NCBI GenBank assembly: GCA_963764825.1
Contig: CAVXUA010000009.1
Location: 62,001-126,000, forward strand
Direction: 5' to 3'
Length of the DNA: 64,000 nt
Source: JAZGGS01 sp963764825
GTDB taxonomy: Bacteria; Bacteroidota; Ignavibacteria; Ignavibacteriales; Ignavibacteriaceae
In this document: one piece after another, positions 45,163-57,401 of the stretch
Layout of the letters: each line of letters opens with the position of its first letter
How positions within the stretch are numbered: the first letter of the stretch is position 1
Translations under genes and position numbers: made by a program
Notes under the pieces: model-generated
Told to the model about the DNA's origin: nothing
What the model saw: the letters and a program-made list of their open reading frames with translations, nothing else
Database searches by the model: none

Positions 45163-45338
45163 AATAACTGGTTTCATTTTATTAAAAGAATTCCTGCTTA
45201 CTTCATTTCCTCGTGTGTCCACTAAAATATACGCAATTCATTTGAAATCTACGTTTTTTTAACGTTTTCAAATAAAAATACCTTGGCATTTAATTTGGCT
45301 CTCTGGATTAGATTTAATTAAAAAGTTAGGTGATCCAA

Positions 45339-46153
45339 ATGAAAAAGCTAATATTTAATAATAACCCTTATAACTATTTTATTACTGCAGGCATGCGATA
45401 TTTACGATCCATACAATTATCATGAACCTGATTACACTCCGCCTAATCCTCCAACAGGCGTTGTAATGCTTAATGGAGACAACAGGGTTGATCTTACCTG
45501 GAATGATAACAGGGAATCCGATCTTTCCGGATACAATATTTACTACAGCGATTCCTATGATGGCAAATATTATCCAATAGGTTCAACTGCTTATAATTTC
45601 TTTATCGATTACGATGCTGTAAATGGCGATACATACTACTATGCTGTTACAGCTTACGACTATAACGGAAATGAAAGTGATCTGAGCCGGGATGTTATTT
45701 ATGCTACTCCAAGACCAGAAGGATTTAACCAATCGATTTTTGATTACAGGAGATTTCCAAATAATTCCGGTTATTCTTTTTCATTCTATTCGGTTGTTGC
45801 ATATGATGATATTGATGTAGATTTCTTTTTTGAAAATTATCAGGGTGATTTTTACATAGATGTTTGGGATGACACTGATATTCAGGATGTTGGCCCAACT
45901 TACGATATTTACGATATTCCATTTGCACCTACTACAGGGTGGTCTCCTACAAAGGATGCGTCTAGCAATAGTGGGACACACATATGTTTTTTGGACATGG
46001 GATAATCACTTTGCTAAGATTAGAATATCATCAATAACACCTGATCGGATGGTTTTCGATTGGGCTTATCAATTAGTTGAAGGTGAAATTATGCTCAAGA
46101 GATCTGGAACAAGTGAAATCCGTAATCCTCTAGCAAAAGAGTGGAGCAGGTAG
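45339..46153 (+). CDS. Lipoprotein with fibronectin-type-III-like domain (two frameshifts)
   Basis: Starts MKKLIF at 45339. After a shift near 45362 the signal sequence reads TLITILLLQACDIYDPYNYH with a lipobox (LQAC). An FnIII-like domain follows (PTGVVMLNGDNRVDLTWNDN, LSGYNIYYSDSYDGKYYPIG, YYAVTAYDYNGNESDLS), then a roughly 100-residue beta-rich domain. A second shift near 45985 continues to KEWSR and the stop at 46153. Probably an outer-membrane lipoprotein. No function is recognised. Confidence 0.75.
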
Positions 46154-46267
46154 TTAGTAATTTCTATCAGCAAAAACGCAGAATGCAATTTAATAACCGC
46201 CGGAATCATTCAATATAGATTTCGGCGGCAGAAATACTTAAATTAAGCAAAGTGATGAATAAGAAAT

Positions 46268-46714
46268 ATGTACACTTTGTATATTACGTTAATGTTTGTT
46301 GGTACATTCACTGCTGAATTCTATTCTCAAGATTATAACATAAATAAAAAGTTAAACTCTCAATCTAATTTCCATATCGAAAATGTGATTTTCCAGGAAA
46401 TTGAGAATGGAATTGTAGAAAGTGATGTTTCAAAAATTGCCAGGTATTTTAGCCCTAAACCTTATTTAAGTTTTTCAAATGGTGTTACCGGCTATTACAG
46501 CTCTAACCAGGCATATTATGTTTTGGAGGATTTTTTTAATATTTATAAAGTAATCTCCTTTAAGTTCGATCATCAAAAAAATGATGGCTCGGTTTCTTAT
46601 GCAACCGGTATTTATTATTACGAGAGTAGAGGAAAGCGAGATTCAGCACAGGTTTATGTTACACTTAACAAACTTGGAGATAACTGGTTTATTACTCAGA
46701 TATCAATTAATTGA
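46268..46714 (+). CDS. DUF4783-like secreted protein
   Basis: 148 residues: signal peptide, then an NTF2-like fold typical of DUF4783 (VIFQEIENGIVESDVSKIAR, YFSPKPYLSFSNGVTGYYSS, AYYVLEDFFNIYKVISFKFD, NWFITQISIN). A better-placed ATG at 46255 is in another frame, so the N-terminus may contain an indel. It ends overlapping the start of the NtrY-like kinase gene by 4 bp, so the two are translationally coupled. Confidence 0.75.
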   Translation: MYTLYITLMFVGTFTAEFYSQDYNINKKLNSQSNFHIENVIFQEIENGIVESDVSKIARYFSPKPYLSFSNGVTGYYSSNQAYYVLEDFFNIYKVISFKFDHQKNDGSVSYATGIYYYESRGKRDSAQVYVTLNKLGDNWFITQISIN

Positions 46715-49700
46715 TGTTAGCCAAATTCACTAAATTTTTTATAGGCGATAGGAAGTATTTTGCTATCGTCTTTTTTATTTTATTTCTGATTTTGATTATC
46801 GGGATCCTCACACCTCTATATATTGATAACAAGAATCAAAATTGGGAGGAACAGCTAATTGAAAAAAATCATGAAATTGAATATTCGGTTTACGACTTAT
46901 TTAAAGAAAAAGGAATCTAAGCTACTTGGTGTTAAAACCAGGTTAAAATCAAGTCTTGCTAACACATTATCAGATAAAAAATATGCTTATGGAGAATTAA
47001 TTTCCTTAGTAAATTCTGAGGAATTTGTTAACTATTCAGTTGAAGTAATTGCCCCAAACGGTAAAATAATTGCTTGGAATGAATTAATTGCGTTAGAACA
47101 AGATGATATATTTCCTCTTAATTTTCCTCTTAGCGAAGTACATTTTTATTCATCTGGACTTATAACATATCTAACAGTAATTGATACGGTAAGTATCAGG
47201 AATGATATTTTTTATTTAGCGATTAGCCAGCCGTTCGAAAAACATTACACACTTCAAAATAAATATTTCTCATCTTTAAGTTTTAAGGAAGAGTTATCGA
47301 AAAAATTTAATACACGCTTCGAAGTTCTTTATTCACCGTATGCACAATTTTCTAAAGATGGACGAAATTACTCATTTGCGTTACTGAATAATTATCATAA
47401 TAAAATTGGCAAAGTTAATTTTTTCAAGCCAACTCTTAATTCATCCGTTGCAGAAATAAGAAAAACTGCTGCAAAGTATCAATCGGTTTTAGTTGTTCTT
47501 GTTCTTTTATTATTAGCAGTTGGTTTTAAGGGCGATTTTAAAAAACTAAAAAGCAGGTTATTAAAGTTAGTCCTTATTAATTGCATATTTAGGTGCAGTG
47601 CGTTTACTCTTTTTCTGGCTTGGATTTCCAACCAATTTTCTTTCAGGTCCATTAATTGAGCCAGCATATTTCTCATCTATTTTTGCAGGTGGGATTGTAA
47701 AATCTCCATTAGAATTGTTAGTAACAAATATTTTCCTGGTGATCATTGGATTTTTTACCATTCAATATGTAGTTGATTACCTGAAGAGTTCAAAATCCGG
47801 CAGATTCAAATTTTTTAAAGTAATTATTACCCCTGTTTTTGGTATCCTGTTTTTTTACATGATAAGAGGATTAAGCGCATCCGTTAAAAGTGTTATTTTC
47901 GATTCCACAATCCGGTACTTTAAGGAACCAACTCTTATACCAAATTTGCCATCACTTGTAATGAATTTGAATACTCTTATGATGACACTTGCAATCTTGC
48001 TGGCAATGATAGCACTCATCCTACTAATTGGTGAATTTCTAAATTTTCTTGGCAGCGGGAAGTTCAAATTAAGATTAGCGCTTCTTTTTATTATCATCCA
48101 GGCTGCGGGCTATATATTTTTTCAGCTTCAAAAAGAACCGCTTATTACTCATCTAATGATATTTCTTATCATCCTTTTCGTCTTCATACTTGTTTACCAG
48201 ATTATTTACAGGAACTCAAATGTATTTCAAAATCTAATTTATGCTACCCTTATATCCTCAGTTATTGCAATTACGTTATTAAATCATTTTAACCTTATTC
48301 TTGAAAGAGGAACTTTAAGCACAATTGGTCTAGAAGTAAACAGGGCGAATGAAAATCTTCTCCGGTTTTTAATTGATGAGACATTAAGAAATTCATTAAA
48401 GGATAATGAAGTTGTGGAATCATTTTATAAGAGCAGCACGAATTATGATGCCCAGGCATTTATGATCTGGAGTAAGAGCCCACTTCAGAGAGAATCAAAA
48501 AATTCATCAGTTCTGCTTTTTGATAGAAACAAAGAAATACTTGGGAAATTTTCTGTTGGAATTGATGAGGAAGTAGATATCTTTGAGTACTTCAATGGTA
48601 ACAGTGATAGTCTCTTCCTCGTTATAGAATTACAAAATGATAATCTTTCAGATGTAAAACGATTCGTTGGATTGGCTCCTGTTATGCAGAGAGATATTGT
48701 ATCTGGCTACATTGGAGTTATAACTGATTTCAATATAGAAGGGATCGGTTCAGGAAACTTCCCTGATTTTCTCGAATCTAATAGAGCGGTTCTCGGTTCT
48801 GTTATCGATCTGAACCTGGTTAATATTTTTGAGTTTGTTGATGGAAACGTAACTCAGGTTTACGGCGATCTTTTTCCTTCGCGTGAACAAAAAGAGCAAA
48901 TATTTAATGCAGAGTTATCTAGCTTTAATGATAGCTGGATAAATCTTTCCATTTATGGTGAAAACTACATAACCTATATTCTAAAAATAGAAAAGAATGA
49001 TACGGAGAGAGTAATAGCTGTATCAATTAAAGAGAAAAAACTTACCTGGAATCTTTTTAACTTCTTTAAAATTTTTATACTACACAGTCTGTTTATTCTT
49101 TTACTTTTAGTCATCCTGCTCATATTTCGGTTTATTAGGATCAGGTATACTTTTAAAACAAGATTGCTTATTGCCTTCCTCATAATTTCTGTACTGCCCA
49201 TTGTAATTTTAGCTGTATATAACCAACAGGAAGGTAAGAATAGGAGCGATGCAGCTATCTTCACTGAACTTAGCAAACGATCTGATTATCTTGAAAACCA
49301 TGTAAGAGCACAAAAACAAAAACATATTGATAGAGATTTAATCAAAGCATTCGATAACGCCGGTAAAGAACTGGGGATATCTTTTGCGATTTATGAAGTT
49401 TCCCATCAACTTTATAACTCTAGAGAGGAGTTTTACAATACTGGATTATTTAACAAAAAGTTAAATTCTAAAGCACATTACAATCTTAATTATTTAAGCT
49501 ACAGGGAATATCTAACTAATGAAACGATAAATAATTTTATTTACGATGCTTATTACAGGAAAGTAACTATTGAAGGAAGACCCTTAATTATAGGAGTAAA
49601 CGATGCATTCAATAAAATAAAGTTAAGCTATTCAACAGTTAATGTTGATGTATTCCTTTTTGGAGTTTATTCTTTTGCACTTATAATCATCATTATAATC

Positions 49701-50567
49701 AGTACAGTCTTTGCCAACCAAATATCTGCACCTATCCGAAGATTAACCAAGGCCACGGAATCGGTGGCACAGGGGGATTTAAGCGTACGTCTTGAAAATA
49801 ATGAAAAAGGAGAACTGAAGGATCTTTTTGACGGCTTTGAATCGATGACCAGTGAGCTCCAAAAGAACCAGGTTGAAATTGCAGAGCTGGAAAGAGAAAA
49901 TGCATGGAAGGAGATGGCACGACAGGTTGCCCACGAAATAAAAAATCCGTTAACTCCTATGAAGTTATCTATTCAACAGATGGTCGCAGCACATAAGGAT
50001 AAAAGGAAAGACTTTGGAAGTTTATTTGTTAAACTGGCTCATTCTGTATTAAATCAAATTGATAATCTCAGTCTTATCGCTTCGGAATTTTCTACTTTTG
50101 CAAAAATGCCCAGTATTAATTTTGAAGTAATTGAACTTGTTCCAATAGTAAACGATACAATTAACCTGTTTACAGATGAACATATTAATTTTTCATTGAT
50201 AATTCCTGATGATACTTTAATAGTTGAAGCCGATAAATCACAGTTGAGAAGAATGGTGATTAACTTAATTCGTAATTCAATCCAGGCAGAAGCTACAAAA
50301 ATAGATATTGAAATTTCAGAAAAAGAAAATGTTGTTTCGATTCAATTTAAAGACAATGGAAACGGAATTGATGAAGAAAACAAGAGTAAAATATTTAAAC
50401 CCAATTTTACAACTAAGAAAAAGGGTATGGGCTTAGGTTTAAAATTAACAAAAAGATTTTTACAGCGTCTAAATGGGGATATACAACTTGTTGAATCCTC
50501 TCCAGCAGGTACAACTTTTGCACTAATAATTCCGCTTCACCAGGAAAAAACCAACCCTGAAACCTGA
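46711..50567 (+). CDS. Very large NtrY-like membrane sensor histidine kinase (two frameshifts)
   Basis: About 1285 residues after joining. TM1 at about 18-38, a roughly 200-residue extracytoplasmic region, then six to eight transmembrane helices (about 47490-48290), a second extracytoplasmic sensor of about 240 residues, a TM, a third extracytoplasmic part, another TM (FGVYSFALIIIIIISTVFAN), a HAMP domain (APIRRLTKATESVAQGDLSV), an H-box (ARQVAHEIKNPLTPMKLSIQ), and a full HATPase (RRMVINLIRNSIQ, DNGNGID, GMGLGLKLTKRF). The frame changes near 46915 and 47590. The HAMP to C-terminus resembles NtrY. The polytopic N-terminal half is unusual. No response regulator is adjacent. Confidence 0.85.
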
Positions 50568-53500
50568 TGAAGACACAATCTCTTACTCCTCATCAATCTG
50601 TTGCTTTAGATATTTCACGGTCTGTATCCTTAACTGCAAATGCCGGTTCCGGTAAAACTTATGTGCTTGCAAAAAGATATCTGGAAATAGCAATAAAAGC
50701 TAATGTTCCCCTAAACAATATTGCAGCCATAACATTTACGGAAAAAGCAGCAGGCGAACTCTACAAAAAAATATCAGAAGAAATTGATCTAATGTATAAA
50801 TCAACTTCAGATAATATTCTAAAAAAGAAATTAAGAAATATAAGAAGACAACTAGTTTCGGCAAACATATCAACTATACATTCGTTTTGCCTGGATATAT
50901 TGCGCGAATATCCGGTGGAAGCAGAACTGGATGCGAACTTTATTCCAATTGATGCACGGGCATCTGGCGAACTGCTCGAACTTGCTGTTGAAGAAACAAT
51001 AAAAAAACTATTAAGCAGTGAAAATAATGAGCAAATCAAATCGTTGTTCCGTCTCTTTTCATCAAAACATCTACTTGCAAGGGAAGTAATTAAACTGGTT
51101 GAAAAAAGAAAAAATGTAATTGAACTGGATGATAAAATATATCAATCTTCTCATTCAGAAATTGCAGCATTTTTCCACGACTCGTTTATTGAGCTGGTAC
51201 AGAATATTTATATGCTGGAAGAAAAGAAATTTTGGAAGCACCTTAGAATTATTAATGAAAAAGTTCTCCAGCTAAATGCTGATAATGAAATTGCATTAAT
51301 GGTAAAGGAATATATAACTAGGAATACAGATAGTATAGATATTAAAGCCCGGCTTAACTTAGTTAGTGAACTTAAAATCCTCACAATTAAGAGTAATGGT
51401 GAAATAAAGGAATGGGGCTATTTATCTAAAAAAATAAGGGAAGGTTTACAGGAATCAATTATCACTGTTGAGACATTCTTTAATGATATTTCAAAATTGG
51501 TAGTTGATGATGATCATCAGCTTGTTGAAACTGAGCTGGCAAAATATGGAAAAAATTTAATCAACACTTTTGAGTATGCTCTGGCAGAGTATGAAGTGAA
51601 GAAAAGAGAAAACGGATTTTTAGATTACGAAGATATCTTAATTAAAACAAAAAATATTTTGCAAAATGAATAATGTAAAAGAAGCACTTTCCGAGAAATA
51701 TAAATACTTAATGGTGGATGAATACCAGGATACAAATGAAATCCAGTATAAAATATTTCTTCCCATTTTAGATTATCTTAAAAAGGGAAACCTCTTTGTT
51801 GTTGGTGATGAGAAGCAGAGTATCTACCAGTTCAGGGATGCGGAACTGGAAGTGTTTAAAAGGACAAAGCTTGATATAGTTGAAGAATATGGAAAAAGTT
51901 CTGAGTTACTGCTACCTGATAGTTTCAGGATGGCACCGAAGCTTTGTTTATTTACAAATTATATTTTTAAGGAAATATTTAAAGATCCAAAACTACTTTA
52001 TAATGAAGTTCAGCCATCTTCTCTTATTTGTGCCAGGGAAAGTGAGTTTGATGGTAAAGTGGAAATACTATTGGCTGATGTAGATGATGATAATGCTGAA
52101 GCTGATTTAGTTGCCAAAAGAATTTTGCAGCTTGTAAATGGTGAACTTAAGAAAAGAGATAAAAACTGGAATGATATTGCAGTACTGGTACGGAAAAGAA
52201 GTTCATTTACAAGCCTGGAAAAATCATTTACAAAGTATAAAATACCATATTCAATTATTAGAGGGAAAGGGTTTTACCAGCAGCAGGCTATTTATGATAT
52301 ATATAATTATTTTTCGTTCCTCCTTGATAGTGAAAATGACACTGCACTAGTTGGCGTTTTGCGCTCACCATTTTTTACTGTTTCAGATTCTATGTTATAT
52401 GAATTATCCTTTTTCGAAGGAAATAATTATTGGCAGAAAATTAATCAAGCAAAAAAGAAAAACATTACATGGAACCCAATAGCTGCTAGGCTAGAAGAAA
52501 ACCTTTTGTTAAGTCATCGCATGGAAATATCTTTTCTACTAAGAAAAATTTTAGGCGAATCAGAATTTATCCCGGTCATTTCATCAAAAAAAGCTAGTGT
52601 GCAGGAAATTGCAAATATTAATAAGTTAATAAAAATTACAATTGATTTTGAGAACCAGGGATTTAGAACTCTTTATGATTATATAAACTTTTTAGAAAAT
52701 GCTATTAGCAGTCGTGAAGACGAAGCACAGGCAAGTTTAAGTGCAGATAAGGAGAAGGTGAATATCCTAACCATCCACCAGGCAAAGGGTTTGGAATTTT
52801 CTGCTGTGTTTCTTTTTAATTGCCATAACACCTCTGTGATTGATACGGTAAAATCAAAATCAGTTTCCGTAAATAAAAATTATGGATTGCTAACTAAAGT
52901 GCCTTTACAGGATGATTATTTTAGCGAATACAAAGCAGCACCAATAGTAAATGCACATAACCTGGTTGAAGAGAAAAAAAATATTGCTGAAATAAAACGG
53001 CTTTTTTATGTTGCAGCAACAAGAGCGGAGGATTACCTCTTCATTTCTTCATCAGCAACTGAAAAATTTAAAGCTTCTTCTTTTATGCATCTTTTAGAGG
53101 ATGGTCTGCAGAGAAATATTGATTCTAATGAAATAGAATTGCAGGGTGAGCTTGAATTTCTTATAAAGAAAGAGAATAAATATCAAAATGAAACTAAGAA
53201 ACTTAAAATTAATATTCCTGTTGTAAATAATATTGAGGATTTTAACATATACAGGATTGAGTGATGAAGAAAAAGATGATAAAAAAATATTTGGTACAAA
53301 ACCAATTTTAGACATTCCTGAAGGAGAAATTATCTCCGCAACTAAATTGTCTGTGTTCCATCAATGCCCGGTTAAATATAAACTTATATATGAACTTGGA
53401 TTTTCTGAATTATTCAACCGTTACAACAAGTGGCAAAAGAAATCGAAAAAAAGAAAAACATATGAGTTTAAACAAGGTGAAGATAATCATTATTTCTCTT

Positions 53501-54178
53501 GAGGAAGAAAAACCAGTTACTTCCGGTTATGCTGATGTAAAAGGAATGATTATTCATTCTGCGCTCGAAAAGCAAATATCTCAAGTTAACCTGAACTATT
53601 TTGTAAAAGATGAACTTGATAAGTCATTATCATATTTCAACGAGCTAGCAAAACTAAAAGATTCATTAAACAAAGAAATTGCTAACTATTTAATTGAATT
53701 TTATCAATCCGAAGAATTTAAGTATTTAATTTCCTTTAAACATTTTTATAACGAATTTGAAGCTTATCTAAATGAAGACGATCGTTTCCTATATGGGATT
53801 ATTGATAAACTGATTTTGGATGATGGTAGGTTAATAATAGTAGATTATAAAACTGATGATATTGAAGAAAATGAAATAAATGTGCGTGCCGACAACTACA
53901 TAACTCAACTAAAATTTTATGCATATATTGTTAGAAGGTTGTTTAAAGATGTTAGTAGTATCCAGTTAAGAATTGTTTTTCTTAAACATCCTACAAAAGC
54001 AGTAATTGTTAATCTTAGTGAAAAAGAAGGGGGACGAATAAAACAGGAAGTTAAACTGTTTCTAGATAGTGTGAGAAAAAATAATTTTAAACATAATATT
54101 AATCATTGCTCAAGTTGTAGTTTCTCAATAAATTACAATACCTGCATTTCTGATTTTTCTAATGCTACAAAGAACTAA
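50567..54178 (+). CDS. UvrD/RecB-like ATP-dependent helicase-nuclease, AddA-like (three frameshifts)
   Basis: About 1200 residues. SF1A helicase motifs: Q-motif region LTPHQSVALD, Walker A LTANAGSGKTYVLAKR, Ia NIAAITFTEKAAGELYKK, II YLMVDEYQDTNEIQY, III VVGDEKQSIYQFRDAE, V VNILTIHQAKGLEFSAVFL and VI IKRLFYVAATRAED. The C-terminal RecB-type nuclease has LYGIIDKLILDDGRLIIVDY followed by KTDD (the D-x(n)-D-x-K pattern), an upstream HSALEK and late cysteines (CSSCSFSINYNTC) that may hold an Fe-S cluster as in AddB/AdnA-type nucleases. The frame changes near 51668, 53245 and 53500. Overlaps the kinase gene by 1 bp. Double-strand-break repair is the likely role. A partner AddB subunit is not in view. 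Confidence 0.88.
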
Positions 54179-54213
54179 CAAATTCTAGAGGATCATTACA
54201 GGCAACTATAAAA

Positions 54214-54666
54214 ATGCAAAAGAAGATAACTACCATACGCAACCTTGAGTTTGTTGAAAAGGAACTAAACTCTGCAACTGCAGGTGTGATCTCTCTTTTG
54301 CTTCAAAAGACAAAGTTCGTTCAGTTTGCAACTAATTTTGTTTACCAGGATAAGAATATTTTTATTTTTATTGATGACGAAGAGTTGCTGAAAAGTATAA
54401 AGTTTGATTCGCTTTCACGGTTCACGGTATTAAAGCAAAAAAATACTAAAGATAAGGAAGAATCTATTTACGAGTTATCTTCAATCCAGGTTTCGGGGAA
54501 TTTGAGGGAAGTCGAAGAGAAAAAAGTTTTAAACAATATAACACAAACTTATATTCAAAAGTATTCTGGAAAATTAATTCTCCCGGATGATGGAACCGCT
54601 TCAATTGGTAAGCTTGTGTTTGTAGATTCGGAGGAATTGCTAGCATTTGAGGAGATTGGATATTAA
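54214..54666 (+). CDS. Pyridoxamine-5'-phosphate-oxidase-like (split-barrel) protein
   Basis: 150 residues. The pattern EKELNSATAGVISLLLQKTK, VQFATNFVYQDKNIFIFIDD and SSIQVSGNLREVEEKKVLNN resembles the FMN-binding split-barrel family. Specific FMN contacts cannot be confirmed by eye. 35 bp after the helicase-nuclease. Moderately confident in the fold, not in the function. Confidence 0.55.
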   Translation: MQKKITTIRNLEFVEKELNSATAGVISLLLQKTKFVQFATNFVYQDKNIFIFIDDEELLKSIKFDSLSRFTVLKQKNTKDKEESIYELSSIQVSGNLREVEEKKVLNNITQTYIQKYSGKLILPDDGTASIGKLVFVDSEELLAFEEIGY

Positions 54667-54713
54667 ACTTTTGTTTTTAGAATTAATATTCATAAAAATC
54701 CAGGAGAACCTAC

Positions 54714-56346
54714 TTGCTTAATTATGTCTGGCTTGGATTATTATTACTAGGGATTGGTGCAGCTTTTACAACTGATATAATTAACCAGGCAGATAATAAA
54801 TACCGGAATAATGAACCGCTTGAGTTAACACTTCTTTTTACTGATGACGCTGGTGAATTTAAAGACAGCACTTACGAAGCACTTCTTTCCATTTCATCTT
54901 CAAGATTCAATAAATTCTATAACACTAATCATCATACTGATTTTACAATTCCGGCGAGAATGTCTTATTCAGCAAGTGAAAAAGAACATTCACTATATAT
55001 CTCTATTCAAGATGACTCGCCAGAAATCTGGAAGGAAATGGCTGAAGCCAGTGGTGAAGAAGCTGATATAATCGGAACTATAGTTCTTGGTAAACAGGTG
55101 GAAGGAAATAAATTCCTTGCAGAAGTAGTCCTGGAAAAAATTACATTTACTAAAATGAACGATGTTACAGCTGCAGCGCTTGATTATGCTGGTACTGCTG
55201 TAAATATTGCTCTCGGATTAATTGGAATAATGGCTTTGTGGCTTGGGAGTAATGAAAGTTGCTGAGGATGCCGGTTTGATAAAGCTGATTGCAAATATGT
55301 TAAAACCCATCACAAAAAGATTATTTCCCGATATACCAACCGATCATCCTGCAATGGGTTCGATGATAATGAATATTTCTGCTAATATGCTTGGGCTTGG
55401 TAATGCTGCAACTCCGTTTGGACTTAAAGCAATGGAAGAAATGGATAAACTAAATCCGAATAAAGGAACTGCAACAAATTCAATGGTAACGTTTTTAGCA
55501 ATTAACACTGCCGGGTTAACTTTAATTCCAGCAACTGCAATTGCAGTCAGGGCAGCAGCAGGAAGTACCAATCCAGCTATAATAATCGGCACTTCAATTT
55601 TTGGGGCTCTTTGTGCCACTGTTGCTGGCATTACATCTGCAAAAATTATAGAAAAGTTTTATTTAAAATCGTGGAAGTTTACTGCTTGGATAAAGCAGAA
55701 TATTAAATTTGTTCTTTCAGCTTTTCTAATCCTTGCACTAATAGCAATTATAATTATTAGCGGACTTTATTCATCATTAGCGCCTATGTTTTCTTTTATC
55801 TCTGCAGATAGTTTTAAGAATTTTATAGAAATAATTTCAGCCCTGGCTATTCCGATTTTAATTTTGGTATTTATTGGCTATGGTGCTCTAAAAAAAGTAA
55901 AGGTTTATGAAAGGTTCGTAGAAGGAGCTAAAGAAGGATTTAAAATTGCTGTTAAGATAATTCCTTATTTGGTGGCAATGCTGGTTGCAATTGGAATTTT
56001 TAGAGCCGGTGGCGCGATGGATTGGCTGATTTATATTCTTAGCCCTATTACAGATTTAATCGGTATGCCAGCAGATGCTCTTCCTATGGCTCTGATGCGA
56101 CCATTATCCGGCAGCGGATCACTTGGAATTATGGCAGAAAACTTAGCTGTTTATGGTCCCGATTCCTTTATCGGGATTTTAGTTTCTACTTTTTTTGGAA
56201 GCACAGAAACAACTTTTTATGTTCTTGCAATTTACTTTGGCGCTGTAAATATCAGGAATACAAGACACGCATTGCCGGTTGGATTGATTGCGGACATTGC
56301 TGGAATTTTAGGAGCGCTATTTATTGTAAGACTACTTTTTGCTTAA
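54714..56346 (+). CDS. Fused SpmA/SpmB-type nucleoside-recognition membrane protein (one frameshift)
   Basis: TTG start with CAGGAGAACC upstream. The N-terminal part is SpmA-like (LNYVWLGLLLLGIGAAFTTD, an insert of about 100 residues, then GTAVNIALGLIGIMALWLG). A shift near 55245 joins GVMKVAEDAGLIKLIANMLK, IMNISANMLGLGNAATPFGL and NSMVTFLAINTAGLTLIP. The SpmB-like part has IPYLVAMLVAIGIFRAGGAM, MRPLSGSGSLGIMAENL and FGSTETTFYVLAIYFG. About 540 residues with eleven or so helices. In non-sporulating Bacteroidota such fusions are common. The transported or sensed molecule is unknown. Confidence 0.87.
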
Positions 56347-56384
56347 AGCAAACTTAATCTATTTAATTTTATTTAGTTAATTGG

Positions 56385-57338
56385 ATGAAAGTATTTATCA
56401 CGAGAGATATTCCTGAAGTTGCTTACCAACTGTTGAAAAAGAACAGGATAAATTTAGATTACTACAAAGAAGATCATCCCATTTCTAAAAATATTCTGCA
56501 AAAAAAAGCTAAAGATTGTGATGCTTTAATCTCGCTTTTAACGGATCAGATTGATTCTCACTTAATAGACCAAATGCCAAATTGTAAAGTTATTGCGAAC
56601 TATGCTGTTGGGTACAATAATATAAATGTTGAATATGCCAAAAGTAAAAAGATATTTGTAACAAATACACCAAATGTTTTAACAGAATCTACAGCGGATC
56701 TTACAATAGCCCTGGCGCTTGCATGTGCAAGAAGATTGTATGAAGCAGAAAGGATTGTAAGATTACAAAATTTTAAGGGCTGGAAACCGAAGATGTTGCT
56801 TGGTGTAGAAATGAAAGGGAAAATATTTGGAATACTTGGTGCTGGAAGAATAGGAAGCGCAGTTGCAGCTCGTGCATATTCATTCGGAACAAATATAATT
56901 TATTTTGATTCGCATAAAAATTATGATTTGGAAAATAATAATAGTGCGAAGAAAGTTACTCTAAATACTTTACTAAGAAAATCAGATTTTATTTCTGTTC
57001 ACCTTCCTCTAAATAAAAAAACCCATCATTTTCTAAACAAGGAAAGATTGAGCTTAGTTAAACCAACTGCTATTCTTGTAAACACAGCTCGTGGAGAAAT
57101 AATTGATGAATCGTTTCTTATAAAAATGTTAAAGAAAAATAAAATTCGCAGTGCAGGATTTGATGTTTATGAACAAGAACCAGCAATGAGCAAAGAGCTT
57201 TTAAAACTGAATAATGTAGTATTGCTTCCTCATATTGGCAGTGCCACCGAAGAAGCGAGAAGCGGAATGGCAGAACTAGCTGCAAGGAATGTGATAAATG
57301 TTTTACAAGGGAAAAAACCGCTAACACCCGTTTATTAA
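56385..57338 (+). CDS. D-isomer-specific 2-hydroxyacid dehydrogenase (glyoxylate/hydroxypyruvate reductase-like)
   Basis: 317 residues, intact. NAD(P) motif GKIFGILGAGRIGSAVAARA near residue 145, catalytic Arg in LVNTARGEIIDE, Glu in FDVYEQEPAMS and His in LLPHIGSATEEARSGMAELA. Closest to glyoxylate reductases by motif style. The adjacent alanine dehydrogenase suggests glyoxylate/glycine or amino-acid metabolism. Substrate uncertain. Confidence 0.9.
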   Translation: MKVFITRDIPEVAYQLLKKNRINLDYYKEDHPISKNILQKKAKDCDALISLLTDQIDSHLIDQMPNCKVIANYAVGYNNINVEYAKSKKIFVTNTPNVLTESTADLTIALALACARRLYEAERIVRLQNFKGWKPKMLLGVEMKGKIFGILGAGRIGSAVAARAYSFGTNIIYFDSHKNYDLENNNSAKKVTLNTLLRKSDFISVHLPLNKKTHHFLNKERLSLVKPTAILVNTARGEIIDESFLIKMLKKNKIRSAGFDVYEQEPAMSKELLKLNNVVLLPHIGSATEEARSGMAELAARNVINVLQGKKPLTPVY

Positions 57339-57401
57339 AATGGTTGCTAGTTGAAAATCAAGATGGTATTAGGTAGTTTTAAAATCAAAAAAGTAAAGAA
57401 A

